Source of the DNA: Caenorhabditis remanei
Taxonomy: Eukaryota; Nematoda; Chromadorea; Rhabditida; Rhabditidae
Assembly (NCBI RefSeq): GCF_010183535.1
Contig: NC_071333.1
Location: 9,484,587-9,548,586, forward strand
DNA length: 64,000 nucleotides
Reading direction: 5' to 3'
The first letter of the stretch is position 1. Every line of letters starts with the position of its first letter. A program made the translations under genes and the position numbers. The notes under the pieces were generated by a model. The model was given only the letters and a program-made list of their open reading frames with translations. It was not told the DNA's origin and searched no databases. Shown here piece by piece: positions 13,569 to 23,813 of this stretch.

Positions 13569-14637
13569 TTAGATATTTCTATAGATTTGTTGTGGTGGTG
13601 GTGATTGCTCATAGCTCCATGGCGGCCAGACAAAGTTGAAACAGCAACATTGTACTCGATGATGTTGAATTGGTCTAGCTGGTCTCATATCCGGATGGAA
13701 TACTTGTGGTTGGTGAGTGATTGCACGTGTAGCTCCACCTCCGAATGAAGACTCGTGACCACCTCCTCCATGGGATTCATGATGCGATCGGTGATAACTG
13801 CTTGATCGATATCCTCCACCACCTGTAGCAGCTCCACTAACTGCTCCTCCAGGTGGTCCTCGGTATGGTTGAACGGCTCCATAATCTTCTCTATCGAAAT
13901 CATCTACAAACCCATTTCGACCGTAATCCAAAACTCGACGATCTCTGGTAGAGTGATCTTTGAAACGAGAGGAGAATGATTTCGGACTATCACCCATTCT
14001 TCCATCGAATGATCTTCTTGGTGGGAAGTCTCTTGGTAAAGGCTCTCTTATTGGTTCTCGAATTGGTTCTCTTATTGGCTCCCTGACATCTCGATTGTAT
14101 GGAATGTGAACTTCTTGGCTCACTGGTAGACGACGATCATCGAAACCGTATGGCTCAACTTCTCTTTGACGCATTGGTGGAGAAGAATGATAATCGTACG
14201 GTTGATCACGGCCATTGTCACGACGGATAGGAATCACAATTCCACCGTCATTTGGGTACTCATTTCTATATAATCCATCGTCATAACCACGGAATTCACG
14301 ATTGTCCAATGATTTGCTTCTGCAAAATCAACATTTATAGATTCAGAAAAACGAGCACTAATTCTGAGAGGTGAGCAAGAAAAACATACCTGGATTTAGT
14401 ATCAAGCCCTCTGTTATCATAAAATGGAGCCGGTTGAGAAAAGCGATCACCGTAATCTTGATCTACGTTAGTTTGAGATCTCGACCGAAGTGGTGGATAT
14501 TCACGTCCATACGCATTGGCTCTGGCATCGATACCACCACGTGGAGTGAGTTGCTGTGATCGAGAATCACGGTAATTCATGGTTCGATTCGAGTAATCAG
14601 GATTCTCGCCGGGCGAGAAGCGACGATCGTAATTCAT
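13569..14637 (-). CDS. Arg/Tyr/Gly-rich low-complexity protein of unknown function
   Basis: Two exons on the minus strand, 14637-14390 and 14319-13569, joined in phase, give about 332 residues. I do not recognise a named family. The N-terminal half is rich in Arg, Asp, Asn, Ser and Tyr (MNYDRRFSPGENPDYSNR). The middle has four tandem REPI/REPL units (VREPIREPIREPIREPLPRD). A Gly/Ser/His-rich stretch follows (GGGGYRSSSYHRSHHESHGG). The C-terminus holds a Cys cluster next to aromatics (VQCCCFNFVWPPWSYEQ) that could be palmitoylated or bind metal. No signal peptide or membrane segment is seen. The composition suggests a disordered, possibly RNA-associated or condensate-forming protein, which is inference only. 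An upstream in-frame ATG at 14715 would add 26 residues of different composition. Confidence 0.7.
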
Positions 14638-15858
14638 CGTCGGAGAGTAGCGTTGATGAACCAATTTGTTTTTGGAAGCGGAAAACAGTGATGGATATAT
14701 CGCCTTTTTTCCCACAGAATAAGTCGGTCGTTCGGGGGGATATAGTGAGAAATGCGCAGTGTCTGCGTGCCGCCCAAAAACGCAAAACGTCTATACCGAA
14801 AAAATGGGGTGGGAGTTTGGGCTGATTCACGACAAAAACTGAGAAGAAGAAGACGGCGTCGGGGAGGGGACGGGCGTGGCGCTTCCCCGGTTTTTCTCAG
14901 CGAGAACCACCGCCAAAAATTGTTTCTTGATGGGCTACCACACCGTGTGTTTTCTCTAATTTTCTGTCCTTCACTGGATATTAGTAGACGAAGCAAATTG
15001 AGAATCAGCGGAAGAAATGTGAAACGAAATGGATTGTTGGTTAACACCTATCAGTGACAAGTAATTGTCATTAACTAGTTGATAGAGCGGCGGAAACCAT
15101 CAAAGATTAACTACTTGAAACTTAATACGTCTGAAAATAACTTGTCTTTCATTCCGATTTCAAATTCAAATGAACAAGTGTCAATGATACCTGCGGACCT
15201 CAAAAAATGATATTTTCAGAAACTCATCGAGTCAAAAATATAATGCTTCTTATTTCACAGTTTTTGAAATCCACCAGTGGTCTTTTCTTCAAATTTGTAA
15301 ATAAATGTTTTCATCATATCTCACACACACACACAAAATCATGACAAGTGTAAGAATTCATCAAAAAAGCTGTGATAATTGTCATGTTGAACGGAAGTAA
15401 ATCTTATCAACTTCTTCTTCTGAACAGGTTTCACACTGATTAATTATTTTTCTATTGTCGGGAACCAAAAGACCGGTTACGGATGTGTAGATTTTTGTGT
15501 ATGACAAGATGAAGATCTACATGCAAAAACACTTATGTACACAGGAAAAGTGCAAGAAGCTGTAACCTGATCCCTAAATCTTCATCTCACTTCATACAAC
15601 CTCACTTTTTGGTTTTGCGATCCAATCCGAGAACCGTTTGCTTTTCATTGCGCGTGTGGACACGGGTCACTCGTACCGAACACATTTCCGTTTTTCTTCG
15701 CATGTCACGGAGAACGACGAGCTGTCAAAGCGGGTGGAAGACACGATGAGACGCGATAGGTGGATAGAGAAGCATTTTTTGACAAGCTCTTTTCTATCTT
15801 GGTAGACACTGCACACAGTTGGCTAGAACAGGCTCATACTCATCAGTCGGCCCCTACA
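14638..15858. other. Divergent promoter region
   Basis: Lies between the Arg/Tyr-rich gene (minus) and the secreted COMT-like gene (plus). The part next to the minus-strand gene (14700-15000) is relatively GC-rich. No specific operator or RNA gene was recognised. Confidence 0.35.
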
Positions 15859-18352
15859 ATGCGGCTTTTTATTCCAATTATTTTAACTATTATATCTACA
15901 AAACATGTACATGGGTTTATATGGCTACCATTTGTAAGTTGTCTAATACTTAACAACGTTCAGCTCAAACAAGTTCCAGGCAAACCTTGGATCAATGTTT
16001 GAGACCCTAAAACAGACCGCGTTTCATGAGAAAATGGATTTCAACGAACCAGACAGCCAGTACTCGTTTCTAGAATTTGGTACTTCTACCATAACATTGT
16101 AACTTTTTGTTTAATCTATCAGGTTCAGGAAAAGATTTGTTCAATAACATTGGACAATATCTAACATCTGCAATCGGAAATGACGATAAAATGAAAATTG
16201 CGTCTAATTTGAGAGAGCTGTTCAACTTAACTACAACTACTGGTTACAAAACTTTACTGCTACTGATTTTAACATCAGTTTTTTTTTCAGAGGCCCCAAA
16301 GACTCCAAAAAGATTTCGACCAAAAATTATCCCAGTCGACAAGCCGGAATCAACAACACTTCCCACACCACGACCGCTTCCAACTGTCTTCACGTTTCCT
16401 TACACAACACCACATTTCACAACAAGTACTCCACCTCCAGAAATAACAACGACTTATGATCCCCGACCTCGATTTCGTTACACAACTACTACTGAACCAA
16501 CAATAATCAAGTTTGTAAAAACAACAAAAGCTCCAATCACGACTACAGAAGAGGATTCGACTACTGAAGACGGTAAAATACCGGAGATTTAGTGATTAAT
16601 CAATGTTATTCATTTTAGATATCATCAGATTCACAACAACTGAAAGAGTGCGATTTGCCACATTTTCTCCGAACATCCCAAAGACTACAACTACTATCGT
16701 CTATACCACCACAACTGCTCCGACCACCACTAGAACACCAACTACCACAACTACTACGACGACCAGTACCACTACACCATCTACGACTACTACAACTATG
16801 CCCACAACTACAACAACACAATTCACAACAACTCACCCGGTAACCGAGCCGCCAAAGTTATTCACAAAACCTCAGTATCAAATTTGGCCTACCACAACTC
16901 GTCCATTCGTGCAAACACCAGAGACATTGATAAGGTTTTGACACTTCCATTAGTTATACCTATTGATGACATTTTTTTTTAGCTCAACCGAACATTTTAT
17001 CCGGCCATCATCTATTATTCGAAACAACATTTGGAAAAAAGTGACACCATCTGTGACTCCCGAATACACAACATCAGTATTTTGGACCACACCAATGCCA
17101 GTACCCACTGACCTTCCGATTCCGGAAGAACCATTCACAACTACCATGACAAATCCAACACCGCCTAGTGAATCCCAACTAGTATTCAGCTCAACGGCCG
17201 GAATCCCATTTATAATCAAAGTGCGTTTTTCAAATGAAAACAACATCCATGATCCAATTTCAGGCAAAAAAGTTCACACGACCACCAATTATGGAGAAAA
17301 TCGCAGTGACTTCCACTCCGCAAGTTCACAAGTATGATACGTGTGGTAATCAAACTACTCAAAACAAATTATTCTTACACAATGAATTTTCAGTACCCGA
17401 TCAGAGGTGCTCCATCAAACTGAAAAGCTTTGAAACTTCTGACCCACTGTTCCAGTATTGTTACAGTCACTCTACAATGATAGACAACTCAATTCAAGAT
17501 CTTCTCAGAGTAACCCATTCTACGGCGCTTATTCATTAATGATTGAGAATTTCAGGACACTCAAACAGCGACATCCCTACCTCAACACATTTCTTGGCAC
17601 AGTTCAGTGACTCCAGAAGTTGTTCAGTTAGTGCAAACTCTAATGTCACTTTATAGGCCTAGTCGATGTCTTGTGATTGGTTTGTTAATTATCAGTCTAA
17701 AACATTTACTATGGCAACTTTAGGAGTGTTCACTGGCCTGGGATTACTTGGAGTTGCAGAAAGAGTCGATTCTCGTGGAATAGTTGTTGCTCTTGAGCAT
17801 CCTGCATATGCGGTGTTTTGGGATAAAATTGGACAGAAACATGCAAGGAAACTGACAGCTACTCAGATGTCCAGAATCCAAATGAGAACATCTGAGAGTA
17901 TAGAAAAATCACTTCCAAGACTTGCGACCAATGAACCTAACACATTTGACTTTGTATTCCTTGATGACTTCAAAAGAGAAAACTATCTCGATGACTACGA
18001 ACACGCAATCCGATTAATCCGCAGCGGAGGGTTATTAGTTATCAATCAGGTAATTAACACACTATTTTTCCTTTTTTTTATTAACAAAATATTTTGCAGG
18101 CTCTAAACGGCGGCGGTGTGATGTCTTCAATTGATTATATGACTAATGATGACAGAGTTATTCGAAATATGAACATTCGCATCAAACAGGACCCTAGGGT
18201 AAAAAGCAAAAAAGAAATAAAAACACTGAATTACAACAATTTTCATGATTTTTAATGAGAATACAACTTTTTACCACTGTTTTCCATTTTTACAGGTATC
18301 AGCTTCACTTCTACCGTATGGCGGCGGAACTTGGATTGTCACTAAAAATTAG
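15859..18352 (+). CDS. Secreted Thr-rich (mucin-like) protein with C-terminal COMT-like methyltransferase domain
   Basis: Twelve in-phase exons (15859-15933, 15980-16079, 16123-16242, 16291-16572, 16619-16934, 16983-17220, 17264-17345, 17394-17509, 17556-17679, 17724-18049, 18100-18198, 18296-18352) give 644 residues. It starts with a signal peptide (MRLFIPIILTIISTKHVHG). Residues about 95-375 are Thr/Pro-rich with long TTT runs, typical of an O-glycosylated linker. From about residue 475 there is a Rossmann methyltransferase fold: SAM motif I is CLVIGVFTGLGLLGVA, and the COMT-type motif FVFLDDFKRENY holds Asp565 and Lys568, matching the rat COMT FLDHWK element. The usual metal-binding ADN is INQ here (Asn592, Gln593). 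It is probably secreted or lumenal, and its enzymatic activity is uncertain. The last exons are duplicated as a pseudogene at 28200-34215. Confidence 0.8.
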
Positions 18353-19130
18353 TCGACTGCTTCTATTATTCATAATCAAATTTTTCAACCGCCACGTGTA
18401 AAGTGGTGTTCTTGTCTCACAAACTTCCGGTTACTTTCAATAAATCTTTTTTTTAATTCATTGATTGAAAAGTCATCAATGTTCCTTGTACGCATTTGAC
18501 CATTAAAAACAGCACTTTGAAATGAATAATGGAAATATTTTATAATTATGACCAACCTATACCAGATTAACAAACTATAATGTAATACAAAGAATTTCTC
18601 AAATTGCGTGGTGGTTCTAACTTGTTCATAATCCAAACTCTGACACAATGATACATTTAGCGGCACTCAATGAAAACAATTTCAACTTTACAATTTTTAA
18701 AACTTGGCTCCAAAAACTCTAAATTCATTTCTGGCCAACTAATATTAACAACACAACGACTACCCACCATTCGAATTAAGATTCATTCTCACCTAATGGC
18801 ATTATTTGAAACAGCGTATTAAAAAATGCATTCTTCATTCAGATACAAAATAACAATTGGGATAAAAGCGCAGGGCCACAAATATATCCAAATTATTATG
18901 GGACAATAGAAGCAACTCTACATCAGACATGTGACACATTTTCTTAGCATAAAAAATGCAAAGTTGCAATTTGAAGCTTAATGAGAACTATTGAAAAAAT
19001 AACTTTAATGGTGAAAAGAAGTTTAATGATCAAAATAGACAGAGACAGAATTTTTAAAAGCGTGATGCGAAACAGGAAGAAAAAGGTAACTTTGCAGAAA
19101 ATAAAATTAGCATCTGGTTCTGCAACGTTG
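18353..19130. other. Intergenic, part of the duplicated unit
   Basis: Convergent spacer between the COMT-like gene and the FBXA-type gene. An AATAAA at about 18440 probably ends the COMT-like transcript. The part near 18900-19000 resembles 34800-34910, supporting the tandem duplication. No gene seen. Confidence 0.45.
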
Positions 19131-19520
19131 TTAGAAACGTGAACAGGAAAATGATAGATACATTTTTGTTAGTTCAAATTCGAGTTTTTTTCCATCCTCA
19201 CGCAGAAACATTCCTTTTGTTCTGTTGATTTCTCCCAGTTTCTCATAAGGCTTCAGTGCTTTGGCTTTTTCTTCCACGTCGAACCGTCCGTGAAACTGGT
19301 GCCATAGATAACCTGTTCCCATTAACAGCGCCTGAAAAACAAGTGTCAAACTGTTTTATAATATTTGATGATTGAACAAACATTTTTGTATTCCTGTATA
19401 TCATCCAGTGTGACATCTTTGATTTGAACAACAATTCTCGGGACATTTTTGTAAGCCAGCATTCGTGTATTGGAAGCACAACCGAGTACATCAAATGTTT
19501 TGAAGTGCACCCAATGTGGA

Positions 19521-20018
19521 TGTCGCGGAATTAATAGGTCTTAATTCACGACCTAGCTAAATCACCAAAGCCACACAGGCTCTTACAAATAACAATCGTC
19601 TCCACTAGACTACAACTTTACACGAACAATTCATTAACCAATTCTACGTAACCTTCCAACTTCTCCTCCGGTCAACTCCAACTACAATCAGTCTACCGAA
19701 TGAACGTGACCTTGGCCTACGACAATCTGACCTTTCGATAACCATCTGCCCCACATCTTTCTGCATATAAGGAAATGGAATCAACGGGAAACTTCACTCT
19801 TGCTTAAAAGAAGCCTCCTCAGCTCCCTTGCAAAGCCGTCGTCACAACTACTGCACCGTCGAAGACTTCTGTGGATTCGAAGAAGGAACACCGATGGATC
19901 TCAAGATTCCCTCCTTTGGTTAGTGTAATTGAATAAAGTTGTTTATTATTTCTCTCTCTCTCTTACTGTTGACGCCAAACTCATCTGACTTGGGGTCCGC
20001 GCCCTATAAGTCAGAACA
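19521..20018 (+). repeat. Inverted extra LTR (left arm of the 498-bp palindrome)
   Basis: Starts TGTCGCGGAATTAATAGG and ends ATAAGTCAGAACA, so it has TG..CA LTR termini. It reads as the exact reverse complement of 20094-20591, with the same length of 498 bp. It contains a TATA-like CATATAAGG at about 19764 and an AATAAA near 19933. It lies on the wrong side and in the wrong orientation for a normal element. Confidence 0.9.
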
Positions 20019-20021
20019 TGG

Positions 20022-20092
20022 TGCATCGACCGGGAATCGAACCCGGGCCGCCCGCGTGGCAGGCGAGCATTCTACCACTGAACCACCGATGC
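20022..20092 (-). tRNA. tRNA-Gly(GCC) sequence, cDNA-derived copy between inverted LTRs
   Basis: The minus strand reads as a full 71-nt tRNA: acceptor stem GCATCGG, A box TGGTTCAGTGG, anticodon loop CTGCCAC (anticodon GCC), B box GGTTCGATTCC, then TCGATGC plus discriminator A. It is followed directly by CCA, which eukaryotic tRNA genes do not encode. One base at the 3' acceptor side (T for the C expected from stem pairing) matches the retroelement's own primer-binding site, TGGTGCATCGA. I read this as a reverse-transcribed primer tRNA, not a resident gene, although its internal Pol III promoter looks intact and it might be transcribed. Confidence 0.85.
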
Positions 20093-20093
20093 A

Positions 20094-20591
20094 TGTTCTG
20101 ACTTATAGGGCGCGGACCCCAAGTCAGATGAGTTTGGCGTCAACAGTAAGAGAGAGAGAGAAATAATAAACAACTTTATTCAATTACACTAACCAAAGGA
20201 GGGAATCTTGAGATCCATCGGTGTTCCTTCTTCGAATCCACAGAAGTCTTCGACGGTGCAGTAGTTGTGACGACGGCTTTGCAAGGGAGCTGAGGAGGCT
20301 TCTTTTAAGCAAGAGTGAAGTTTCCCGTTGATTCCATTTCCTTATATGCAGAAAGATGTGGGGCAGATGGTTATCGAAAGGTCAGATTGTCGTAGGCCAA
20401 GGTCACGTTCATTCGGTAGACTGATTGTAGTTGGAGTTGACCGGAGGAGAAGTTGGAAGGTTACGTAGAATTGGTTAATGAATTGTTCGTGTAAAGTTGT
20501 AGTCTAGTGGAGACGATTGTTATTTGTAAGAGCCTGTGTGGCTTTGGTGATTTAGCTAGGTCGTGAATTAAGACCTATTAATTCCGCGACA
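20094..20591 (-). repeat. 3' LTR of BEL/Pao-type element (right arm of palindrome)
   Basis: 498-bp LTR in sense orientation with the gag gene. It is the reverse complement of 19521-20018, with the tRNA copy forming the only spacer. Sense boundaries are TGTCGCGG at 20591 and CAGAACA at 20094. The sequence just upstream in sense is a C-run (CCGCCCCCCAG). Confidence 0.9.
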
Positions 20592-20976
20592 CTGGGGGGC
20601 GGCAAGAGGTGCTCTGAGCACTGGTGGGTAAGTCCAAAGCCACATGTGGTGTCTCTGGGGTGGTGTCGGTGTTTGCAACCGATGATAAATTGATTGTGAT
20701 TGTGTCGATTCTAGTTTGTGAATCATGCTGTACGGGATTGTGTGCCGTTTCCTCGGTTGTCGGAGGGATATCTGGTGTAGACAGAATAGTAGTAACTGGT
20801 GTGATGTTGTTTGGTATTGCACGGTTATGGTGTCCGTTTATATACGATTGTTGTGTGGATTGGTGGTGCGGATCGTGAAGTGGTTCGGAGTGTTCGTGCT
20901 CAAATGTCGATTCCATTTGACCGAAAAAATTGCTTGGTATTGTCATTGGTGGTGAGGCAGTTAACTGATGTGTCAA
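20578..20976 (-). CDS. Shifted continuation of the gag frame into the LTR
   Basis: A 132-codon frame, rich in Thr, Pro, His and Gln, offset by one base from gag and overlapping its last 26 codons. It ends at a stop inside the LTR. It probably represents the residual gag/pol junction after pol was lost and a frameshift occurred. No protease or polymerase motif is present. Confidence 0.45.
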   Translation of the reverse strand: MTHQLTASPPMTIPSNFFGQMESTFEHEHSEPLHDPHHQSTQQSYINGHHNRAIPNNITPVTTILSTPDIPPTTEETAHNPVQHDSQTRIDTITINLSSVANTDTTPETPHVALDLPTSAQSTSCRPPVSRN

Positions 20977-22663
20977 CTTTTTCCCTTTCTGGACAAATTG
21001 AAGAGTGGTGTTTGTTTCTGCACGTAGTGCACGTGTAGCTCGATGGACATTTAGTGACGGTGTGGTCTCGTCGGAAACAATTCAGGCAGCGATTTTGTTT
21101 GATAATCGCCTCTCTTTTATCTTTTATCTTCATTGTGCAAGTGTTTGTCGGATGGTCTTGGTGACAGAACGTACACGGCGCGGACTTCCATTTTGATAGT
21201 TTCGGAGTTCCTTCCGTTTGTGCATTGTTTCGGTTACTGTCGAACTGATTATTCTGGTTACCGTAATGCCGATGTGGTTGGCCTTTTGTGAGTTTGTTAA
21301 TATCTGCCATGCAGATTTCGTTAACCTGTGTCCGGTTTTTCTTTCTTTGCTCCGCCTCATCGACTGCTCGATTCTCGGATATTAGAGTTTGTACTAGGTT
21401 GGCTGCCTCCAAGAAGGATGGAGTGGAGTGACGAGTCATTTTGATAAAGGATCTCATGATCCTGGCTGGTAACTTATCAACAAAGGTATCTATAAGGAAC
21501 GGGTCGTTTACTGCGACTTGACACTTTTGAAGTGAGTTGGTAAGACATACGTGTTTCATCACGTCTTTGTCCATTTGAATGTAGTCCGTTTGGTGGAACG
21601 GAAGATTGCGGTAGTTCTCGATGAGTTGTTTGCGTCGATCGGTTTTTCTGTTGTAAACCCGCTCTAAGTTTGCGCGGAGATCCTCATAGGCGCTTTCCGA
21701 CAACTCATCCGACGTTATAAGATCCTTTGAATCGCCTTCAAGTAGGGATATTAGGATATTTTGTTTCAAGATGGTATTGATTGACGGATTTGAGTGGACC
21801 AATGAATTGAATCTGGTGATGAACAGAGAATAGTGATCTGTGTCGCCGGAGAATGGCTTGAGGGTGTTAAAAATTGTGGTTAAGTCCGTGTGGTAGCTTG
21901 CTTGGGTGCTGATTGGTGAACAGTGAGTTGGACTTGGACTTTGAATTAACGGACTGGGAGATTCTGGTGACGGTGCTTTGTTGGATAATGTGGCATCATC
22001 TTTAGATTTGTTTCCGTTATGTGAGCTAGTCGGACATAATTGGTGGGTTTCGCGTGTGGACTGGGGGTCCATGGTTTTTAGGGAGTGTTCCTCACGTAGT
22101 TGCTGTTGTTGTTGTTCCAGTTGGTCCTGGACAATTTCGAGATTTTTTCTCATTGCCTGAACCGTTTGGATGAGGAAACTTTGTGCTTCTGCGTATTTGT
22201 CAACTTTTTTGTCCATTCTTTTAACAGCGGTGTTAAGTGTCTGTGTGAGCTCGGCTTGTATGGTTTCACCGAATCGGTGTAACATTGCTTCCATATCGTC
22301 AAGTGTTATCGCAGGATTAGCGTTGTAGTTGTTGTTTGGGAGAGTGGGTGGAGTTGAATCACTCATATAAATTCTGTGGTGTGGTTCTGACGACTTTGGT
22401 TTAGTCAAAATTGGACCATTCGGTTCGTAAGATGACGGGAATGAGTGGTGTCCCGTATTGTTCGTAGTGGAGCGTTGATAGTGTTTCTCAGTCGGGCTCG
22501 GTTGGTTGCCAACTAGTTGTTTCAACATCACTTCGATGTACTGCTGAATTGCTTTACATCTTGTGATCAAGGTGGGATAGTTGAGTTCGTTGATGTGATC
22601 ACAAAGTTCGAGAACATTGCTGGTACGTATTTCCGCACTGGAGCACAACGCTGGGTGTTTCAT
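20900..22663 (-). CDS. BEL/Pao-type Gag polyprotein
   Basis: A 587-residue frame. Residues about 95-190 form a predicted coiled coil with a Gln-run (QLEQQQQQLREEHSL). Residues about 260-450 resemble DUF1759-type capsid of BEL/Pao elements (KPFSGDTDHYSLFITRFNSL, then LPARIMRSFIKMTRHSTPSF). The C-terminal part has Cys/His knuckles CTFCHQDHPTNTC, CLNCFRRDHTVTKC and CTTCRNKHHSSIC, the usual nucleocapsid signature of this class. The frame is open upstream of the first Met back to about 23009, with coding-like residues (DIQLILTDPQQPEIISVLRT), so translation may begin further upstream or after splicing; a TTTCAG lies at about 23000 in sense. The stop at 20900 is followed by a one-base-shifted continuation. 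Confidence 0.8.
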   Translation of the reverse strand: MKHPALCSSAEIRTSNVLELCDHINELNYPTLITRCKAIQQYIEVMLKQLVGNQPSPTEKHYQRSTTNNTGHHSFPSSYEPNGPILTKPKSSEPHHRIYMSDSTPPTLPNNNYNANPAITLDDMEAMLHRFGETIQAELTQTLNTAVKRMDKKVDKYAEAQSFLIQTVQAMRKNLEIVQDQLEQQQQQLREEHSLKTMDPQSTRETHQLCPTSSHNGNKSKDDATLSNKAPSPESPSPLIQSPSPTHCSPISTQASYHTDLTTIFNTLKPFSGDTDHYSLFITRFNSLVHSNPSINTILKQNILISLLEGDSKDLITSDELSESAYEDLRANLERVYNRKTDRRKQLIENYRNLPFHQTDYIQMDKDVMKHVCLTNSLQKCQVAVNDPFLIDTFVDKLPARIMRSFIKMTRHSTPSFLEAANLVQTLISENRAVDEAEQRKKNRTQVNEICMADINKLTKGQPHRHYGNQNNQFDSNRNNAQTEGTPKLSKWKSAPCTFCHQDHPTNTCTMKIKDKREAIIKQNRCLNCFRRDHTVTKCPSSYTCTTCRNKHHSSICPEREKVDTSVNCLTTNDNTKQFFRSNGIDI

Positions 22664-22749
22664 AACAAGCGATATTGCTTCGCTGTCTGATTTTTTGAGC
22701 TTTATGAGTTGCTCGTTAAGCTTGTTGTAGCTTGTTCGGAGTACAGATA

Positions 22750-23208
22750 TTATCTCCGGTTGTTGAGGATCTGTGAGGATGAGTTGTATATCCTTGATAA
22801 TTTGAGCCGTTTTGCTAGCTCTTTTAGTGAATATTGTTTTGGCAGGGCCAAGATTGGTCCAAGGAACTTGGTGTTTGGTAACAGATTCAGTGGATGAGGT
22901 GGAGCGAGTTGATCTATTGCGAGTTCCACCGGCATTCTTCGAAGAGTTGCTACGGCGTGCACGACGGCTGGAGCACGAAGAATTCCTAGACGAGTCTGAA
23001 ATGATAGACCGTTAGTTTTGAGGGTATCGTGGATGCTTGTGTTGATCAAATTGGTCTCGCGGTTCTTATGTGAACTTTTGGTATAGTGGTATTGGTGGTG
23101 ATCGAGAGAAGTTGTGATTACTCGATACGATATGTTTACGGAACTTGTGTAGGGACTTGTTGTTAGTAACAAAACAAAAACAACGCTTATCGTGTGCTTC
23201 ATCAGCAC
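22750..23208 (-). other. Overlapping open frame in retroelement leader
   Basis: A 152-codon frame beginning with a hydrophobic stretch (MLMKHTISVVFVLLLTTS). It overlaps the upstream extension of gag in another frame. The gag frame has the more protein-like sequence across the overlap, so this may be a leader peptide or chance. Confidence 0.25.
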
Positions 23209-23411
23209 TAGTCGTGTGCATTTTCAGCACTAGTCGTGTGCATTTTCAGCACTAGTCGTGTGCATTTTCAGCACTAGTCGTGTGCATTTTCAGCACTAGT
23301 CGTGTGCATTTTCAGCACTAGTCGTGTGCATTTTCAGCACTAGTCGTGTACCTTATTGGCACTAGTCGTGTGCATTATGAGCACTAGTCGTGTGCATTAT
23401 GAGCACTAGTT
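23205..23411 (-). repeat. 22-bp tandem repeat, nine copies, in retroelement leader
   Basis: Nine head-to-tail 22-bp units (plus strand GCACTAGTCGTGTGCATTTTCA) plus a partial tenth. The first six look identical and the last three vary at the end (ACCTTATTG, GCATTATGA). They lie between the primer-binding site and gag. There are no spacers, so this is not CRISPR-like. Confidence 0.9.
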
Positions 23412-23802
23412 ACAAGCTCGTACTTGTTCCGTAGTGTGGTACGAGCATGTGAAGTTGAAGCTATTCGGTGTATGAAGGAATAGCGAAGTATAAGTGGTAC
23501 CTGTAAGTACGTGTTGTATGTGGTTCGGTTCAGTGGTAGTATTTGATGCCGATGTGAGAGTTGTGATACTTGTTATTGCTCAGTGCCACGTCTTCTACTC
23601 GAAAAGACCAGAGCAATAGTATCTTTTTTGTGTGGATTGTGTACTATTCCATTTTGTGCCCCCAGTGGTGGAGAATGTAATAGCCTGTGGTGACTCTTGC
23701 TTTATCGGAAGTGCCGATAGTTGTTACTGATGCCGTGTATTTGCATATTAAGACTCAAACTCTTAGCACTGTTTTCGCCACCGCTGGGTTGTGTACCACG
23801 GT

Positions 23803-23813
23803 TCGATGCACCA
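23803..23813 (-). other. Primer-binding site (tRNA-Gly)
   Basis: Directly after the LTR end CAGAACA, the sense strand reads TGGTGCATCGA, complementary to the CCA end and acceptor stem of tRNA-Gly. The following bases (ACCGTGG) no longer match, giving an 11-nt site. Confidence 0.85.

Noticed and set aside
20022..20092. An ordinary resident tRNA-Gly gene that attracted LTR insertions
   Set aside because: The complement of CCA directly abuts the tRNA, LTR arms flank it symmetrically at the base-pair level, and the acceptor base matches the element's primer-binding site. The partner gene copy has no tRNA there.
19939..20166. 75-codon open frame across the palindrome centre
   Set aside because: It reads through LTR end, tRNA and inverted LTR; it is an artefact of the palindrome.
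23205..23411. CRISPR-like array
   Set aside because: The 22-bp units are directly adjacent with no unique spacers, in a eukaryotic retroelement.
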